64,000 bases of DNA from Neolewinella aurantiaca (GCF_008014675.1 NZ_VOXD01000008.1:62001-126000), one strand, 5' to 3'. Numbered from the stretch's first letter, positions 45,542-54,960 are shown. Program-made: numbers and translations. Notes: generated from the letters alone by a model not told the origin.

Positions 45542-47491
45542 TTAGAGTTGATCGGCGTAGATGAGCAGAGAGTTACTTTCCTTCCGCGGGGACTTCCGTT
45601 CCGTTCCGTCGCGGAGCCGCCAGGTCACCTGGTATTCGTAGCCGGGTTCCTGCGCCAGCCATTCGGCTGGCTCCATGATTTCAACGCGGGTTTCGGGCAC
45701 TTCATCCCGGCTGCGGAGTTGTACCTGCCGGGTCTGTTCCTGATCACCGACGGTAAAAAACACATCGACCTGGGCCGACCGGATTTCTTCTTCCGCCATG
45801 ATTTCGGGATCCATTTCCACGATGATCGACTTGAGGCGGTACGGTGGGCTGAGCGGCAGGGTATTAATGTCGGTCTGGTTCCACTCCCCTTCTATCGTGA
45901 CTCCGCCGAAAAAGCTCCATACCGTCTGGTATTCGTAGCCCCTCCAGAGGCTACGGTTATCGTCGCCCTTCCAGCCGTAGGTGAATTTAAAATAGTTCCC
46001 ATCCTGGTTGAAGCGCGAGCGATCGATCCGGATGTCACCTTCGGTGGTTTCTCCGTTTTGGTGTTTTTTACGAAAAGCCACCGATACGAAGTTCAGCGAA
46101 CGCTGGAAGTCTTCCGCGTTGAATCCGTCCAGGATTGCGGCAATTTCCCGTTGCTGGTACAGCGGGTCATCGATGTTGAACTGCTGAAAACATTCCTCAC
46201 AGTTGATGGGACCAACGTTGTGATCGAAACGCAACGACAAGGCAGAGGTAGTGTACTTCGTAAGGTCGATCCGGTAAGTCCCTTTCTGGCGGACGTCCCG
46301 CATGGTGTATCCCACTACGATCGCTGTGGTGGGCAGCGTTGGCCTCGGTCGCTCGTAGCTGAAGCGGGAGGGCGGAACGTTTTGCGGTGCCGGCTGTGGC
46401 TGGCGGCGACCTCCTACCGGATGGAGACTCGTCGCCCGTGTGCTGTCGCCGGCGGTCGTTCCGACGGTGCCTGTATTACCGGTGCCGTTGTCATCGTCCT
46501 GTTCGTCAAGAGGGTTCTGCTGTTCCAGTATGGCCAGTTCTTCGAGCACGTCTTTGCGGCCTTCGGCCAGCAGCGTTTGCGCCCGCTCCAGCATTCCCGG
46601 CTGGGCAGCCCCCGGCAAGGCCGGCGCTGCGGGCGTTCCGGTGTTGCTCCCGCTGGGGTCGAACATCAGGGCGGTAAGCTTAGTGTAGGCATCCTTCACC
46701 GCGGCCTCGATGTCGGCGTCGGGGTTGATGGTCGTTACTTTGATGGCTCCGCTGCGGGTAAGATCTTCAAAGGTGGCGTTGATCTCAGCGCCCAGCATCG
46801 TGTTTCCCTGCCGGGAAACCATACCGGCGCCGAAGTTCTGGTGCTTGTAGATTTGCTCGAAGTTGGCTTCGATCACGGCACCCTTCGGTGAGTTGAGGCC
46901 TTCCAGTTCCATTTCGAAGGAGAAACTCATGTCGGGGGTGGGTGTCTGAAAACTCTGCCAGAGTACCTGAGCGCCCAGCTTGGTCAGCTGAATGGAAACC
47001 GCCGCTTTCTGGCCGTCCAGAATGGGCGCCCTGCCAACGCCGAGCACTTTTTTGGAAAAGCCCGCGTCGGGGTCGGCAACGGTCGAGATCAGGGCTACCG
47101 TTCCTCCGGTATACGGAGCCGCGCCGGCGATGGTTCCGTTAGGGTTGATCCGCCGCAACTGCCGGCGGGCTTCGGCCAGCTGGTCTTCGGTTACCTTCAG
47201 TTCGATGACGGCGTGGATGATGCCACCGCCCTGGCCTTCGGTGATGTCCTCCTCCCCTGGCGCGGAAGATTCGTTGCTCACATAGCGGATGAAGGAGAAT
47301 TGAGGCTTCCCGTTCGGGTGTTTCGCAAGCTGCGGCTTATCCAGCGCATACCGGTATTCGTTGTGCTTGCGCAAACTCTGAAACAGCGTGAGTTCGCCGG
47401 CACGAACGGGCTCGTCCAGCAGGATATCCTGAGCCGAAAGCGGTACCGACAGCAGTCCGATCAGGCAGAGCAGGATGAATTGAAATTTCAT
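45542..47491 (-). CDS. Secreted two-lobed paralogue 3 (649 aa)
   Basis: One of the large family members. The ATG at 47491 starts MKFQFILLCLIGLLSVPLSAQ; the longer frame upstream has no signal. N-lobe: FSFIRYVSNESSAPGEEDIT, GGGIIHAVIELKVTEDQLAEAR, VGRAPILDGQKAAVSIQLT, LGAQVLWQSFQTPTPDMSFS, AVIEANFEQIYKHQNFG. A Pro/Thr/Gln-rich linker (about residues 290-390) follows. C-lobe: LNFVSVAFRKKHQNGE, FTYGWKGDDNRSLWRGYEYQ, VWSFFGGVTIEGEWN, YEYQVTWRLRDGTERKS. Function unknown; closest to the 593-aa neighbour. The operon continues 21 bases downstream. Confidence 0.75.
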   Translation of the reverse strand: MKFQFILLCLIGLLSVPLSAQDILLDEPVRAGELTLFQSLRKHNEYRYALDKPQLAKHPNGKPQFSFIRYVSNESSAPGEEDITEGQGGGIIHAVIELKVTEDQLAEARRQLRRINPNGTIAGAAPYTGGTVALISTVADPDAGFSKKVLGVGRAPILDGQKAAVSIQLTKLGAQVLWQSFQTPTPDMSFSFEMELEGLNSPKGAVIEANFEQIYKHQNFGAGMVSRQGNTMLGAEINATFEDLTRSGAIKVTTINPDADIEAAVKDAYTKLTALMFDPSGSNTGTPAAPALPGAAQPGMLERAQTLLAEGRKDVLEELAILEQQNPLDEQDDDNGTGNTGTVGTTAGDSTRATSLHPVGGRRQPQPAPQNVPPSRFSYERPRPTLPTTAIVVGYTMRDVRQKGTYRIDLTKYTTSALSLRFDHNVGPINCEECFQQFNIDDPLYQQREIAAILDGFNAEDFQRSLNFVSVAFRKKHQNGETTEGDIRIDRSRFNQDGNYFKFTYGWKGDDNRSLWRGYEYQTVWSFFGGVTIEGEWNQTDINTLPLSPPYRLKSIIVEMDPEIMAEEEIRSAQVDVFFTVGDQEQTRQVQLRSRDEVPETRVEIMEPAEWLAQEPGYEYQVTWRLRDGTERKSPRKESNSLLIYADQL

Positions 47492-47637
47492 GGTACAGGT
47501 TTTTAGATTTTGGGATAGAAAGGTTCCGCCGCCTGAAGAGCAGGCGGAAAAGAGCGTGTTGTATTTTGAGAGCAATACCGTTTCTTAGAAGTCGTTACGG
47601 GCTTCTTTCGGGAAGGGCAAACAGGTTGCGGGCGACG

Positions 47638-47650
47638 GAGCGCGGGTGCA
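47638..47650 (-). repeat. Degenerate dispersed repeat
   Basis: GAGCGCGGGTGCA in the 179-bp gap between the 593-aa and 649-aa paralogue genes; a weak match to the consensus. Confidence 0.35.
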
Positions 47651-47670
47651 GGGCGGGGTTCAGGCTTCGG

Positions 47671-49452
47671 TTATTCCTCTTCGGGGAGTTCGTCGACGAA
47701 CAGCACGTTGTCCGATGCCGTCAACCGCCCCGAAGAGACGACGCGGTTGCCCCGCAACCGCCAGGTGACTTCGTATTCATACTCCCCGACGTCCGTCGGG
47801 GCAACGAAGAGAATCTTCTCCGAAAGCTGGTTCCGGCTCGGGTTCAGGGAGATGGCCTTGAAGAACTCCTTCTCCCCCATCGTGTAGTAAAGCTTGACGT
47901 TCACAAGCCGCACTTCCTGATCTTCCAGAAAGGTCGGATCGGCCTGGAACTCAACTTCACGCTTGGCGTAAGGCGGAGCCAGGTTGATGGCGTTGAAAGA
48001 AGAGGTTTTAAGCGGCTCCGCCACTTCTACGTCTCCGAAGAAACTCCAGAGGACTTCGTGGTCGTATTCCATCCAGTCGTTTCTGTTATCGTCGCCCTTC
48101 CAGCCGTACACCATACTGAAGTTGTTTCCTTTCTTGCTGAACTTCTCACGATCAATTACGACTTCTTCGTGGGTGACCTCGCCGTTGGCGTGCTCCTTTT
48201 TGAGTCGTACGGTTACGAAGTTGATGTACTCCGCAAAATCGGCCGCGTTATAGCCATCAACCACCGCGAAGACCTCCCGTTGCCGGTACAGCTCATCGTC
48301 CGTATTGATCTGGTGGAAGTACTGAGGATTCCCCTGAAAGCGGGACAGGTTACCGATGTTTTCGTCGAAGCGCATCACCAGCTCGTCGGTGGTCCATTTG
48401 TTGAGGTCCATCCGGAAGGTTCCAGTCCGGCGTTTTTGCTTCATCGAAAACGAGAAAGTGATGCCTGATACCGGAGATGATGGTTGCTGAGCCTCTCCTC
48501 CGCTCCGGCCCCGGTTGGCGAGGGCCATCATTTGCTCGGGGTTCATTTGGCTGGTGCTCTGGGCCTCTGTCCGGTCAAACATGATGTCGGCCAGTTTAGT
48601 GTAGGCGAGTTCCAACAGCTTATCCATGCCTTCGTCTGATCCGATCTGGGTGACCTTGATTTTACCGTCGCGGTGCAGTTTCTCGAACTGCGCTTTCAGG
48701 TCGGCACCGAAGTAGACCGGTACCGTGCCCCGGGCTTCCGAACTACCGTCGGTCGCTGCCGCCGACCCCGTTCCGCCGACCCCCGCCTGCAGGCCAAATT
48801 CCATCGATTCGTAAAGGTCTTCGAAGTTGGCTTCAATCACGGCTTCCTTCGGCAGTCTGTAACCGTCCATCGTCATGTTAAACGAGAAACTGATGTCTGG
48901 CGTCGAAGTCTGAAAGGAGTTCCAAAGCAGGGTCGCTCCCAGACGAGTCAGGTGCATCGAAACAGCAGCCTGCTGGCCGTCCAGGATCGGTGCCTGCCCC
49001 AACCCGACCACCTGGCTGCTCAGTTCGCCGTTTTCTCCCGTAAATGAGCTGACCAAACCGAAGGTGCCCGATTTAAAAATGACCGGCCCGATGATTTCGC
49101 CATCCGGGTTTACCTGTCTCAGTTCTCTGCGGGCTTCTTCCAGTTGTTCGTCGCTTACCGCCAGGCTGACCACCGCATGCACGATACCGCCTCCTTCTCC
49201 CCGCGTGTTATCGGTTTCGCCGGGTTCGCTGGTCGCGTTGGTTACGTACCGTAGGAAGGAGAACCGGGGGTTCCCGCTTTCGTCAACGGCCAGCCGGGCT
49301 TTGTCCGCAACGTAGTAGTAATTCTTGTCGTTGCCGACCTCAGGAAAGAGGGTGAGTTCTCCCGCCTTCGTGGGCAGGTCAAGGATGATTCTCTGGGCAT
49401 CCGCCGTAAAGAACCAACCAAGAAAAATCGTGAATACCATTACATACTTCAT
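47671..49452 (-). CDS. Secreted two-lobed paralogue 4 (593 aa)
   Basis: A 593-aa protein with signal MKYVMVFTIFLGWFFTADAQ. N-lobe: YYYVADKARLAVDESGNPRF, FLRYVTNATSEPGET, GGGIVHAVVSLAVSDEQLEEA, LGQAPILDGQQAAVSMHLT, WNSFQTSTPDISFSFNM, AVIEANFEDLYESMEFG. Middle: a helical pair ending in AYTKLADIMFD, found in two other members. C-lobe: INFVTVRLKKEHANGEVTHE, MVYGWKGDDNRNDWMEYDHE, LWSFFGDVEVAEP and YEYEVTWRLRGNRVVSSG. The protein ends in an acidic ELPEEE. Unrecognised family. Confidence 0.75.
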   Translation of the reverse strand: MKYVMVFTIFLGWFFTADAQRIILDLPTKAGELTLFPEVGNDKNYYYVADKARLAVDESGNPRFSFLRYVTNATSEPGETDNTRGEGGGIVHAVVSLAVSDEQLEEARRELRQVNPDGEIIGPVIFKSGTFGLVSSFTGENGELSSQVVGLGQAPILDGQQAAVSMHLTRLGATLLWNSFQTSTPDISFSFNMTMDGYRLPKEAVIEANFEDLYESMEFGLQAGVGGTGSAAATDGSSEARGTVPVYFGADLKAQFEKLHRDGKIKVTQIGSDEGMDKLLELAYTKLADIMFDRTEAQSTSQMNPEQMMALANRGRSGGEAQQPSSPVSGITFSFSMKQKRRTGTFRMDLNKWTTDELVMRFDENIGNLSRFQGNPQYFHQINTDDELYRQREVFAVVDGYNAADFAEYINFVTVRLKKEHANGEVTHEEVVIDREKFSKKGNNFSMVYGWKGDDNRNDWMEYDHEVLWSFFGDVEVAEPLKTSSFNAINLAPPYAKREVEFQADPTFLEDQEVRLVNVKLYYTMGEKEFFKAISLNPSRNQLSEKILFVAPTDVGEYEYEVTWRLRGNRVVSSGRLTASDNVLFVDELPEEE

Positions 49453-49497
49453 GCTCTCTTAATTTTATGGGTTCTGAGTTTGGGCACAGCAGTGCGC

Positions 49498-51555
49498 CTA
49501 CTCTCCGATCAAATTCAGGATCTCCTTGAACTTGCCCAGGATTCCTTCTCCCGGCTTTATCGTTCCGTCCGGGCCGGGTTGCAGCAGTACATTGGCGGCA
49601 TCTTTCGCTGCCTGCAGCCAGGCCGTGTCTTTTTCACGAAGCTCCTCCGGCACCGAAGCGTAGACGTAATCGTCGTTGATTTTGGCTTCCCACTCTGTCG
49701 CCAGTTTACCCTGTTCTTTATGGTTGATTATAAAGCGGTAAGCGTAACCGGTCTGCTCGCGATCGGTGAAGATCCGGCCGGTAACAAGGGGCTCATTTTT
49801 CGATACGGTAAGCGGAATATTCGTCTCCGTTTCCTTACCGTATTTCAGGTAGCGGAGTTGAAGAGTAGCCCTGGTTATTCCGGCTTCCCTGAGTTCCTCG
49901 AGGTCTCCTTCAAACTCGATGTCCCGGGGCCGGATCGGGGCCTGCAGAGTTACCGCCTGCCAGTTGCCTTTTAACCATTTCGGGTTTTCCGGATAGACCT
50001 CACCACCCCGCAAAGACCACTTTGCCTGGTATTCATAGGTTTCGGTATTACCATCTCCGTTCCGGGCGTAAGTAATGATTGCCAGACGGCCTTTGTCTTT
50101 CATAACGGCAGGGCTGATAGTGGCGGCGTCCGTAAAGTCTTCCGTACCGGAGCGACGCTTGCGCACATTGACCGTAACGTAGTTGATCTCCTGATCGAAT
50201 ATATCCATCGCCTCTACGTCCACGATGAAGTTTATGTCCCGGTGCTGAAAGAAGGGGTCGTTCAGGTTTACTTCGCGGACGGGGAACCCTCCCGGCAGGT
50301 TGTAGACCATCGGATAGGGCTTCGTTACCGGCAACTCAAATTTCTTGAGGGAAATCTCTTTGCTCACTTTACGCCGCGTTTTCAGCTGGGTGCACGACTG
50401 GAAGCGATAGCCACCCTGCGCAGAATTTTTAACGGCGTCGTCTCCCATCTCTATCTGCTGCCCCGGGTTGCTGTTCAGGCTCATATATTCGGGCATGGTG
50501 GGCTCTGCCGCATCCTGAAGGAACATCTGAAAGAAGGCATCCTGGACGGCGTCCACCCGCTCATCCGCAATGCTTGAACTCCATTCTACCGTCACGACTT
50601 CTTTCTGGCGAAAGAAGTCGTACATTTTACGCATCATGCTCTCCGAAGTACCGTATTCAAAAGCTGACCCCGTGCCGCCACCAGATGTATTTCCGGCTAC
50701 AATATCGATGGCCTGAAGGCCAGCCATGAGGTTCTGTAACCCATCGGCGACTTCGCAGCCTTTGGGCATTTCCGTTTTGTTTTTGTCGTAGAGGGCAATT
50801 GCCTGGTCGTACAGTTCGGGTTCGTTGTCCAGTTCTTTTTTAATCAGGTCGTATACCATGGCGTCGCCCTGGCTCTGTTTGATGTCGAGGTTGTATTTGT
50901 AGGTCGCATCGGCAGCGGAAACCACGGTTGTGAAGTCGTAGTAAAACTCTACAGAGAAATCCGTTGCGCCCCGGTTTTTCTTCATCGCTGCTTCCAGCAG
51001 CTGGGCACCGTTTTTATCCAATCGCGCAGCGATTGCTGCCCGGCCGCCTTCCATTACCGGAGCGACTCCGGAGATGACCAGCGTTCGGGTCAGATCTTTG
51101 TCGAGCAGGGTCGCACTGGTCAGTGCGAATGATGTGCCTTCCCGGGGCTGCATTTCTACGGGACCGGCGACTTTAGCCCGCGAGGAGCGGACTTCTTTCA
51201 GTTTCGAAGCCAACTCGTTGGTTTGGTCTGGCTCCAGGCCCCAAACCACCAGAAAGTGGAGCAGTCCGCCCTGAGCACCGCCGTTTTCCACCTTGTCGTC
51301 GGTGGTGAACTTGATGAAGAGAAACTCCTTGTCTCCGTTTTCACGCTCTGCGATGCGGATGGTTTCTGAGGGCGGCAGGTAATACCAGTTGCTCGTCTGG
51401 TCGGCCCGGAACAGCACTACGTCGGTACCATCGTCCAGGGTAATTTGCAACCGGGTGTCGGCCAGTAATCGTTGCCCCCACATGCTTGAGAGGCTTAGCG
51501 CAAGTGCCAGAACCAGCAGGGCCAGACGGCGGGTGTTTTTTATTGATACATTCAT
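49498..51555 (-). CDS. Secreted two-lobed paralogue 5 (685 aa)
   Basis: A 685-aa secreted protein (signal ending SLSSMWGQ). N-lobe: DDGTDVVLFRADQTSNWYYL, NGDKEFLFIKFTTDD, GGLLHFLVVWGLEPDQTNEL, GVAPVMEGGRAAIAARLD, NGAQLLEAAMKKN. C-lobe: INYVTVNVRKRRSG, ITYARNGDGNTETYEYQAKW, FEGDLEELREAGITRATLQL, RYLKYGKETETNIPL, TGRIFTDREQTGYAYRFI and KINDDYVYASVPEELREK. It pairs most closely with the 643-aa neighbour (same ending SVPEELRE/VIPEELRD), pointing to tandem duplication. Function unknown. Confidence 0.75.
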   Translation of the reverse strand: MNVSIKNTRRLALLVLALALSLSSMWGQRLLADTRLQITLDDGTDVVLFRADQTSNWYYLPPSETIRIAERENGDKEFLFIKFTTDDKVENGGAQGGLLHFLVVWGLEPDQTNELASKLKEVRSSRAKVAGPVEMQPREGTSFALTSATLLDKDLTRTLVISGVAPVMEGGRAAIAARLDKNGAQLLEAAMKKNRGATDFSVEFYYDFTTVVSAADATYKYNLDIKQSQGDAMVYDLIKKELDNEPELYDQAIALYDKNKTEMPKGCEVADGLQNLMAGLQAIDIVAGNTSGGGTGSAFEYGTSESMMRKMYDFFRQKEVVTVEWSSSIADERVDAVQDAFFQMFLQDAAEPTMPEYMSLNSNPGQQIEMGDDAVKNSAQGGYRFQSCTQLKTRRKVSKEISLKKFELPVTKPYPMVYNLPGGFPVREVNLNDPFFQHRDINFIVDVEAMDIFDQEINYVTVNVRKRRSGTEDFTDAATISPAVMKDKGRLAIITYARNGDGNTETYEYQAKWSLRGGEVYPENPKWLKGNWQAVTLQAPIRPRDIEFEGDLEELREAGITRATLQLRYLKYGKETETNIPLTVSKNEPLVTGRIFTDREQTGYAYRFIINHKEQGKLATEWEAKINDDYVYASVPEELREKDTAWLQAAKDAANVLLQPGPDGTIKPGEGILGKFKEILNLIGE

Positions 51556-51592
51556 GGTATGGTTGGTTTATAAGGTGAAATTTCAGGGTAGT

Positions 51593-51610
51593 GGCGCGGC
51601 CGCAGGTGCA
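51593..51610 (-). repeat. Dispersed 18-bp repeat
   Basis: GGCGCGGCCGCAGGTGCA in the 94-bp gap between two paralogue genes of the leftward operon. Confidence 0.7.
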
Positions 51611-51649
51611 GGGCACGGTAGAGGGATTGTCGCGACGGCTGGCCCCGGA

Positions 51650-53581
51650 TCAGTCTTTAATAATCAGGTCTTTAAATTTGTCGAGCACGTCTCCGGCCTG
51701 CTCCCCTCCGGCGACGGCCTTACCAAGCTCGACCATCTCGTCGATGGTTTCCTGCTTGCGGTCGCGCAGTTCTTCGGGGATGACGGCAAACAGGTAGCCC
51801 GTATTGATCTTCGCGTCCCACGGCGTGGCCAGCGGACCGTGGTCTTCGTGGAAGAAAACATACCGGTAGGCGTAACCCTGGGTATTGCGGTCCATAAAGA
51901 TTCTGTCCTCCAGGTAACCGATCTGGCGCGAGACGTTCAGGTTGAAATTGCTCTCCGTTGGTACGCCAAATTTGTAGTACCGTACCTGTACCGATACGTT
52001 CCGGATGCCGTTGTCTTTCATCGCCTCCAGGTCCGCTTCCAGGCGCAGCGGAGTCGGGGTAACCGGCGGGGCCAGGGTGAGGCCCTGCCAACTGCCCTGT
52101 GTCCAGCTGGTGTCGGGTACGAAGGTCCGCCCACCGCGCAGGCTGTACAGGGTCCGGTACTCGAACAGGTCGGGGTTTTCGTCTTCCGCTTTTGAGTAAG
52201 TGATGGTGGTCCGGTTGCCCTCCTCTTCGAACATTCTCTTGTCGAAGGTGACCTGTCGCTGGAAGTCGTTGGCGCCTTCTGCGCTGCGGCGCTTCCGAAT
52301 GTCGACGGAGACGAAGTTGAGCTCTTTGCCGAACATATCTTCGGCGTCCAGATCCAGGATCAGCTGAATCTCACGGTGCTCGAAAGTGGGATCGTTGAGG
52401 TTTACGGTATTAACGCATTTCTCGTTGTCGCGCACACCATCGTACCACGACGCCAGGTTTTCGACCAGTTCAAACTGCCGGGTGATGGGCAGCCGTACGC
52501 TTAGTTCGTAGGTTTCCTTGCGGCGCTGTTTCTTGATGTTCAGTCGTTCCCGGTTCACGGTGTAGCCACGGTAGCGGTAATCGTAGCCCCGCTGATCGTT
52601 GCGCTTATCGTCGGGGTCCTCCTCTTCGCCGGGCGGACGGAACTCCCGCTCCGAAACCGAGCGCAGGAAATATTCCATGAAGGCGGTTACCATTTGTTTG
52701 GCTACCTCGCTGTCGGGCTGAAGGTTGTCCAGCTGCACCACCACTGCCTTCTGCTCCTGCATCTGCGAAAAGAGGGAATCCCGCTCTGTGTCAGAAATAC
52801 TCACCTTGCGGTCCCGTTTTTTGTCGTTGCTGCGGTTGGCCGTACGGGTGTACGTCTGGTACACCGAATCCACACTCGACCAGTCTACCGTAATTCTTCC
52901 GTCAACGGCAGGCATCAGCAGGTCGTACTCAAAGCGCAGGGCCAGAGAGACATCCGTGATGGAACTGCTCTCCTCAAAGCTCGCAGCCAGCAATTGGGCT
53001 GCGTTTTTCTCCATCATGGCAGCTACTGCGACCTTTCCGCCCGGTATGATGGGCGCCCGGCCCGAAGTGACCAGGGTTGGGGTTTCTTTGCCGTTGCTGA
53101 GTACCGCAGAAATCACTTCGAACGAGTTGTCCGGATCGGTCCGCACGTCCACGGCCCCCATTACCCGGGGATTCTCCACCGCCGCGAAGCGGGGGTCTGT
53201 GGAGGAAAGGCCTTCGATGCGGGAGGTAAGCTTTGTCTGTAGTTCCTCCTCTTGTTCAGGGGTAAGCCCCCATTCCATCAGAAAGTGCATCAGCGCTCCG
53301 GACACATCGTCTTCGGCGTCTTCGGTGGTGAACTTGCTGAACAGAAACATCGGTGTACCGTCGGCCTTTTTCGAAAGACGAAGTCCGGCGGGCAGGTAAC
53401 TGTACCTTCCGGTAAAGTCTTTACTCAGTGAGTTGGTGTGGCCATAGAGCGTCACGGAGAGTCCGTCAGACAGTACGACATCCACCCGGTTGGCGAAGTC
53501 TAAAGTTTGTGCACTGGCGTACCAACTTAAAAAGCTGATAAACAGTACTAAAAGGAAGGTTGATTTAAAGTTAATGATCAT
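51650..53581 (-). CDS. Secreted two-lobed paralogue 6 (643 aa)
   Basis: A 643-aa secreted protein. I prefer the ATG at 53581 (MIINFKSTFLLVLFISFLSW, cleavage after SAQ) to a GTG one codon earlier; it overlaps the upstream stop by one base (TGATG), so translation is likely coupled. N-lobe: LSDGLSVTLYGHTNSLSK, LPAGLRLSKKADGTPMFLF, GALMHFLMEWGLTPEQEEEL, SGRAPIIPGGKVAVAAMME. C-lobe: LNFVSVDIRKRRSAEGAND, YSLRGGRTFVPDTSWTQGSW, LEADLEAMKDNGIRNVSVQ, VRYYKFGVPTESNFNLNV, RIFMDRNTQGYAYRYVFF and VIPEELRDRKQ. Closest to the 685-aa neighbour. Confidence 0.75.
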   Translation of the reverse strand: MIINFKSTFLLVLFISFLSWYASAQTLDFANRVDVVLSDGLSVTLYGHTNSLSKDFTGRYSYLPAGLRLSKKADGTPMFLFSKFTTEDAEDDVSGALMHFLMEWGLTPEQEEELQTKLTSRIEGLSSTDPRFAAVENPRVMGAVDVRTDPDNSFEVISAVLSNGKETPTLVTSGRAPIIPGGKVAVAAMMEKNAAQLLAASFEESSSITDVSLALRFEYDLLMPAVDGRITVDWSSVDSVYQTYTRTANRSNDKKRDRKVSISDTERDSLFSQMQEQKAVVVQLDNLQPDSEVAKQMVTAFMEYFLRSVSEREFRPPGEEEDPDDKRNDQRGYDYRYRGYTVNRERLNIKKQRRKETYELSVRLPITRQFELVENLASWYDGVRDNEKCVNTVNLNDPTFEHREIQLILDLDAEDMFGKELNFVSVDIRKRRSAEGANDFQRQVTFDKRMFEEEGNRTTITYSKAEDENPDLFEYRTLYSLRGGRTFVPDTSWTQGSWQGLTLAPPVTPTPLRLEADLEAMKDNGIRNVSVQVRYYKFGVPTESNFNLNVSRQIGYLEDRIFMDRNTQGYAYRYVFFHEDHGPLATPWDAKINTGYLFAVIPEELRDRKQETIDEMVELGKAVAGGEQAGDVLDKFKDLIIKD

Positions 53582-54291
53582 CACTTTGGGCTTGTAGGGA
53601 GGGAGAAAATTCGTTCGGAATTGAAACGACCATCAGCTTTCGGGCCGGGGTCTTTCAGGATGATGGTTTCTGGCTGACTGGCAACCGCTTTCCACAGCCG
53701 GTTAGGGGTTGTAGACATCCGGGCAAGCACGCGTTCTTCCGCCACCGGTGGTTCGGGCATGATTAAAGCGAGTCCGGCGGAGACAAAGTCGGAGCAGTTG
53801 AAATCGTACAGGTCGAAAGGGCGCTGCTCATCGATCATCCGCTGCATGAAGGCGATCAGTTCAGCATCCTGAGCAGGACTGGTGGGCAGCCGGGCCAGGC
53901 CGTCCACCCCGTCTTTCATGGCGTGGGGCAGCCCCTGCTCCATAAGACTGTTTGTGGTGACGGGCGCTGCGGCCGAACTGGTCGGCAAGCGGTAGTATCT
54001 GGCCGGCGTGCTCCCGAAGAAGAAACTATAGGTGTACCTCTCTTCGGCGGGCCACAGATCGAAGTAGACCATCTCTCCGGTCTTAACCGTATCGTAGCGG
54101 ACGCCACCGGGGCAGTCCCTACAGTCCGTGATCCGGATCTTGTTTTTGTCGACGGCGATACCGACGTGTCCGGTTTTACCGCCGTAGGTGGCGTAGAAGA
54201 CGAGGTATGCGTCAGCAGCCATTCCCTGCACCTGCGTCCGCGCCGCAAAGAAGGCCGTGAACACCAGTAAAATCAAAGTGATTCGAGACAT
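53581..54291 (-). CDS. Secreted permuted papain-like (NlpC/P60-type) protein
   Basis: A 236-aa secreted protein (ATG at 54291; signal MSRITLILLVFTAFFAA). The mature part shows a permuted papain-like order: a histidine motif, YGGKTGHVGIAVDKNKIRI (about residues 37-55), then much later a cysteine motif, FDLYDFNCSDFVSAGLALI (about residue 165). This His-then-Cys order is that of permuted NlpC/P60-LRAT-like hydrolases, which cleave amide bonds or act on peptides or lipids. The N-terminus carries the repeat-encoded ARTQVQG. It overlaps the half-size paralogue upstream by 19 bases and the next gene by one base, so it is translationally tied to the secreted family. Confidence 0.6.
   Translation of the reverse strand: MSRITLILLVFTAFFAARTQVQGMAADAYLVFYATYGGKTGHVGIAVDKNKIRITDCRDCPGGVRYDTVKTGEMVYFDLWPAEERYTYSFFFGSTPARYYRLPTSSAAAPVTTNSLMEQGLPHAMKDGVDGLARLPTSPAQDAELIAFMQRMIDEQRPFDLYDFNCSDFVSAGLALIMPEPPVAEERVLARMSTTPNRLWKAVASQPETIILKDPGPKADGRFNSERIFSLPTSPK
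54227..54244 (+). repeat. Dispersed 18-bp repeat inside a coding sequence
   Basis: TGCACCTGCGTCCGCGCC. Read on the minus strand as ARTQVQ at the signal-peptide end of the papain-like protein, in the same frame as the copy in the lyase gene. Confidence 0.7.
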
Positions 54292-54956
54292 GATGAAAAG
54301 CTTTTGGTGAGCGAAAAACGGGTGGGTGGTACCGGGCGGTAAGCACCGGCGAATGTTTTGAGATGGATGCGCAGATAGACTTCCTGCCACGCTTCTTTAT
54401 CGGGCAGCAGCTCCGCCAGGAGCTTGGCATCTGCGGCTGAAAAGCTGAACGAGGCAGCCATCTTCCCCCCGGCGTTGACCGGAGGAGACGGTTTTGAATT
54501 CAGCCCGCGTAAAAGCAGCTGCGCGAGAGGATGATCCGGCGGGCCGATCTCGAGGCCTTTGGCCACAGTATCCCGCTCCAGTGGCAGGCTTCCTGCTACG
54601 TACTGGCTGCTGTCGGTCCGCATCCGGACCAGGTCCTTCAGTTCTCGTTCCTGCGAATCAGTCGGTCCCCAGGTCAGCAGAAAATGGAGGATTCCGCCAA
54701 GGATTTCTGAAGTACTGTCCTGGCGGTAAGCCAGGAACGAGAACTCCTTATCCCCCGATCGTGCTTCGGCTACCCGGAGGTTGAAGGGCGCATACATCCG
54801 GCCCTTATCGGGGCCGTCGAGCGTGTAGCGTTCGTACAGCGAAACCTTATTTCCGTCGAGGAGCGTCACTTCCAGCGGCCGGTCGCGCTGGCCGCTCAGG
54901 TGGAGAGCGGCCAGCAACAGAAGGGTTAAAGGCAGGGTTTTCGGCAGGTGCGTCAT
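54273..54956 (-). CDS. Half-size paralogue 7: N-lobe only (227 aa)
   Basis: A 227-aa secreted protein (signal TLPLTLLLLAALHLSGQ). It matches only the N-lobe of the large paralogues: VTLLDGNKVSLYERY, RMYAPFNLRVAEARSGDKEF, FLAYRQDSTSEILGGILHFL, LTWGPTDSQERELKDLV and AASFSFSAADAKLLAELLPD, closest to the 685- and 643-aa members. The C-lobe is absent: it ends after FSLTKSFSSCLESL, where the papain-like gene begins. Either a natural single-lobe protein or a gene truncated when the papain-like gene was inserted. Starts 4 bases after the 576-aa gene. Confidence 0.7.
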   Translation of the reverse strand: MTHLPKTLPLTLLLLAALHLSGQRDRPLEVTLLDGNKVSLYERYTLDGPDKGRMYAPFNLRVAEARSGDKEFSFLAYRQDSTSEILGGILHFLLTWGPTDSQERELKDLVRMRTDSSQYVAGSLPLERDTVAKGLEIGPPDHPLAQLLLRGLNSKPSPPVNAGGKMAASFSFSAADAKLLAELLPDKEAWQEVYLRIHLKTFAGAYRPVPPTRFSLTKSFSSCLESL

Positions 54957-54960
54957 GGGA

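Noticed and set aside
45548-46891. 447-codon plus-strand open frame opposite the 649-aa secreted paralogue
   Set aside because: The minus strand carries a signal peptide and family motifs shared with several neighbours; the plus frame does not.
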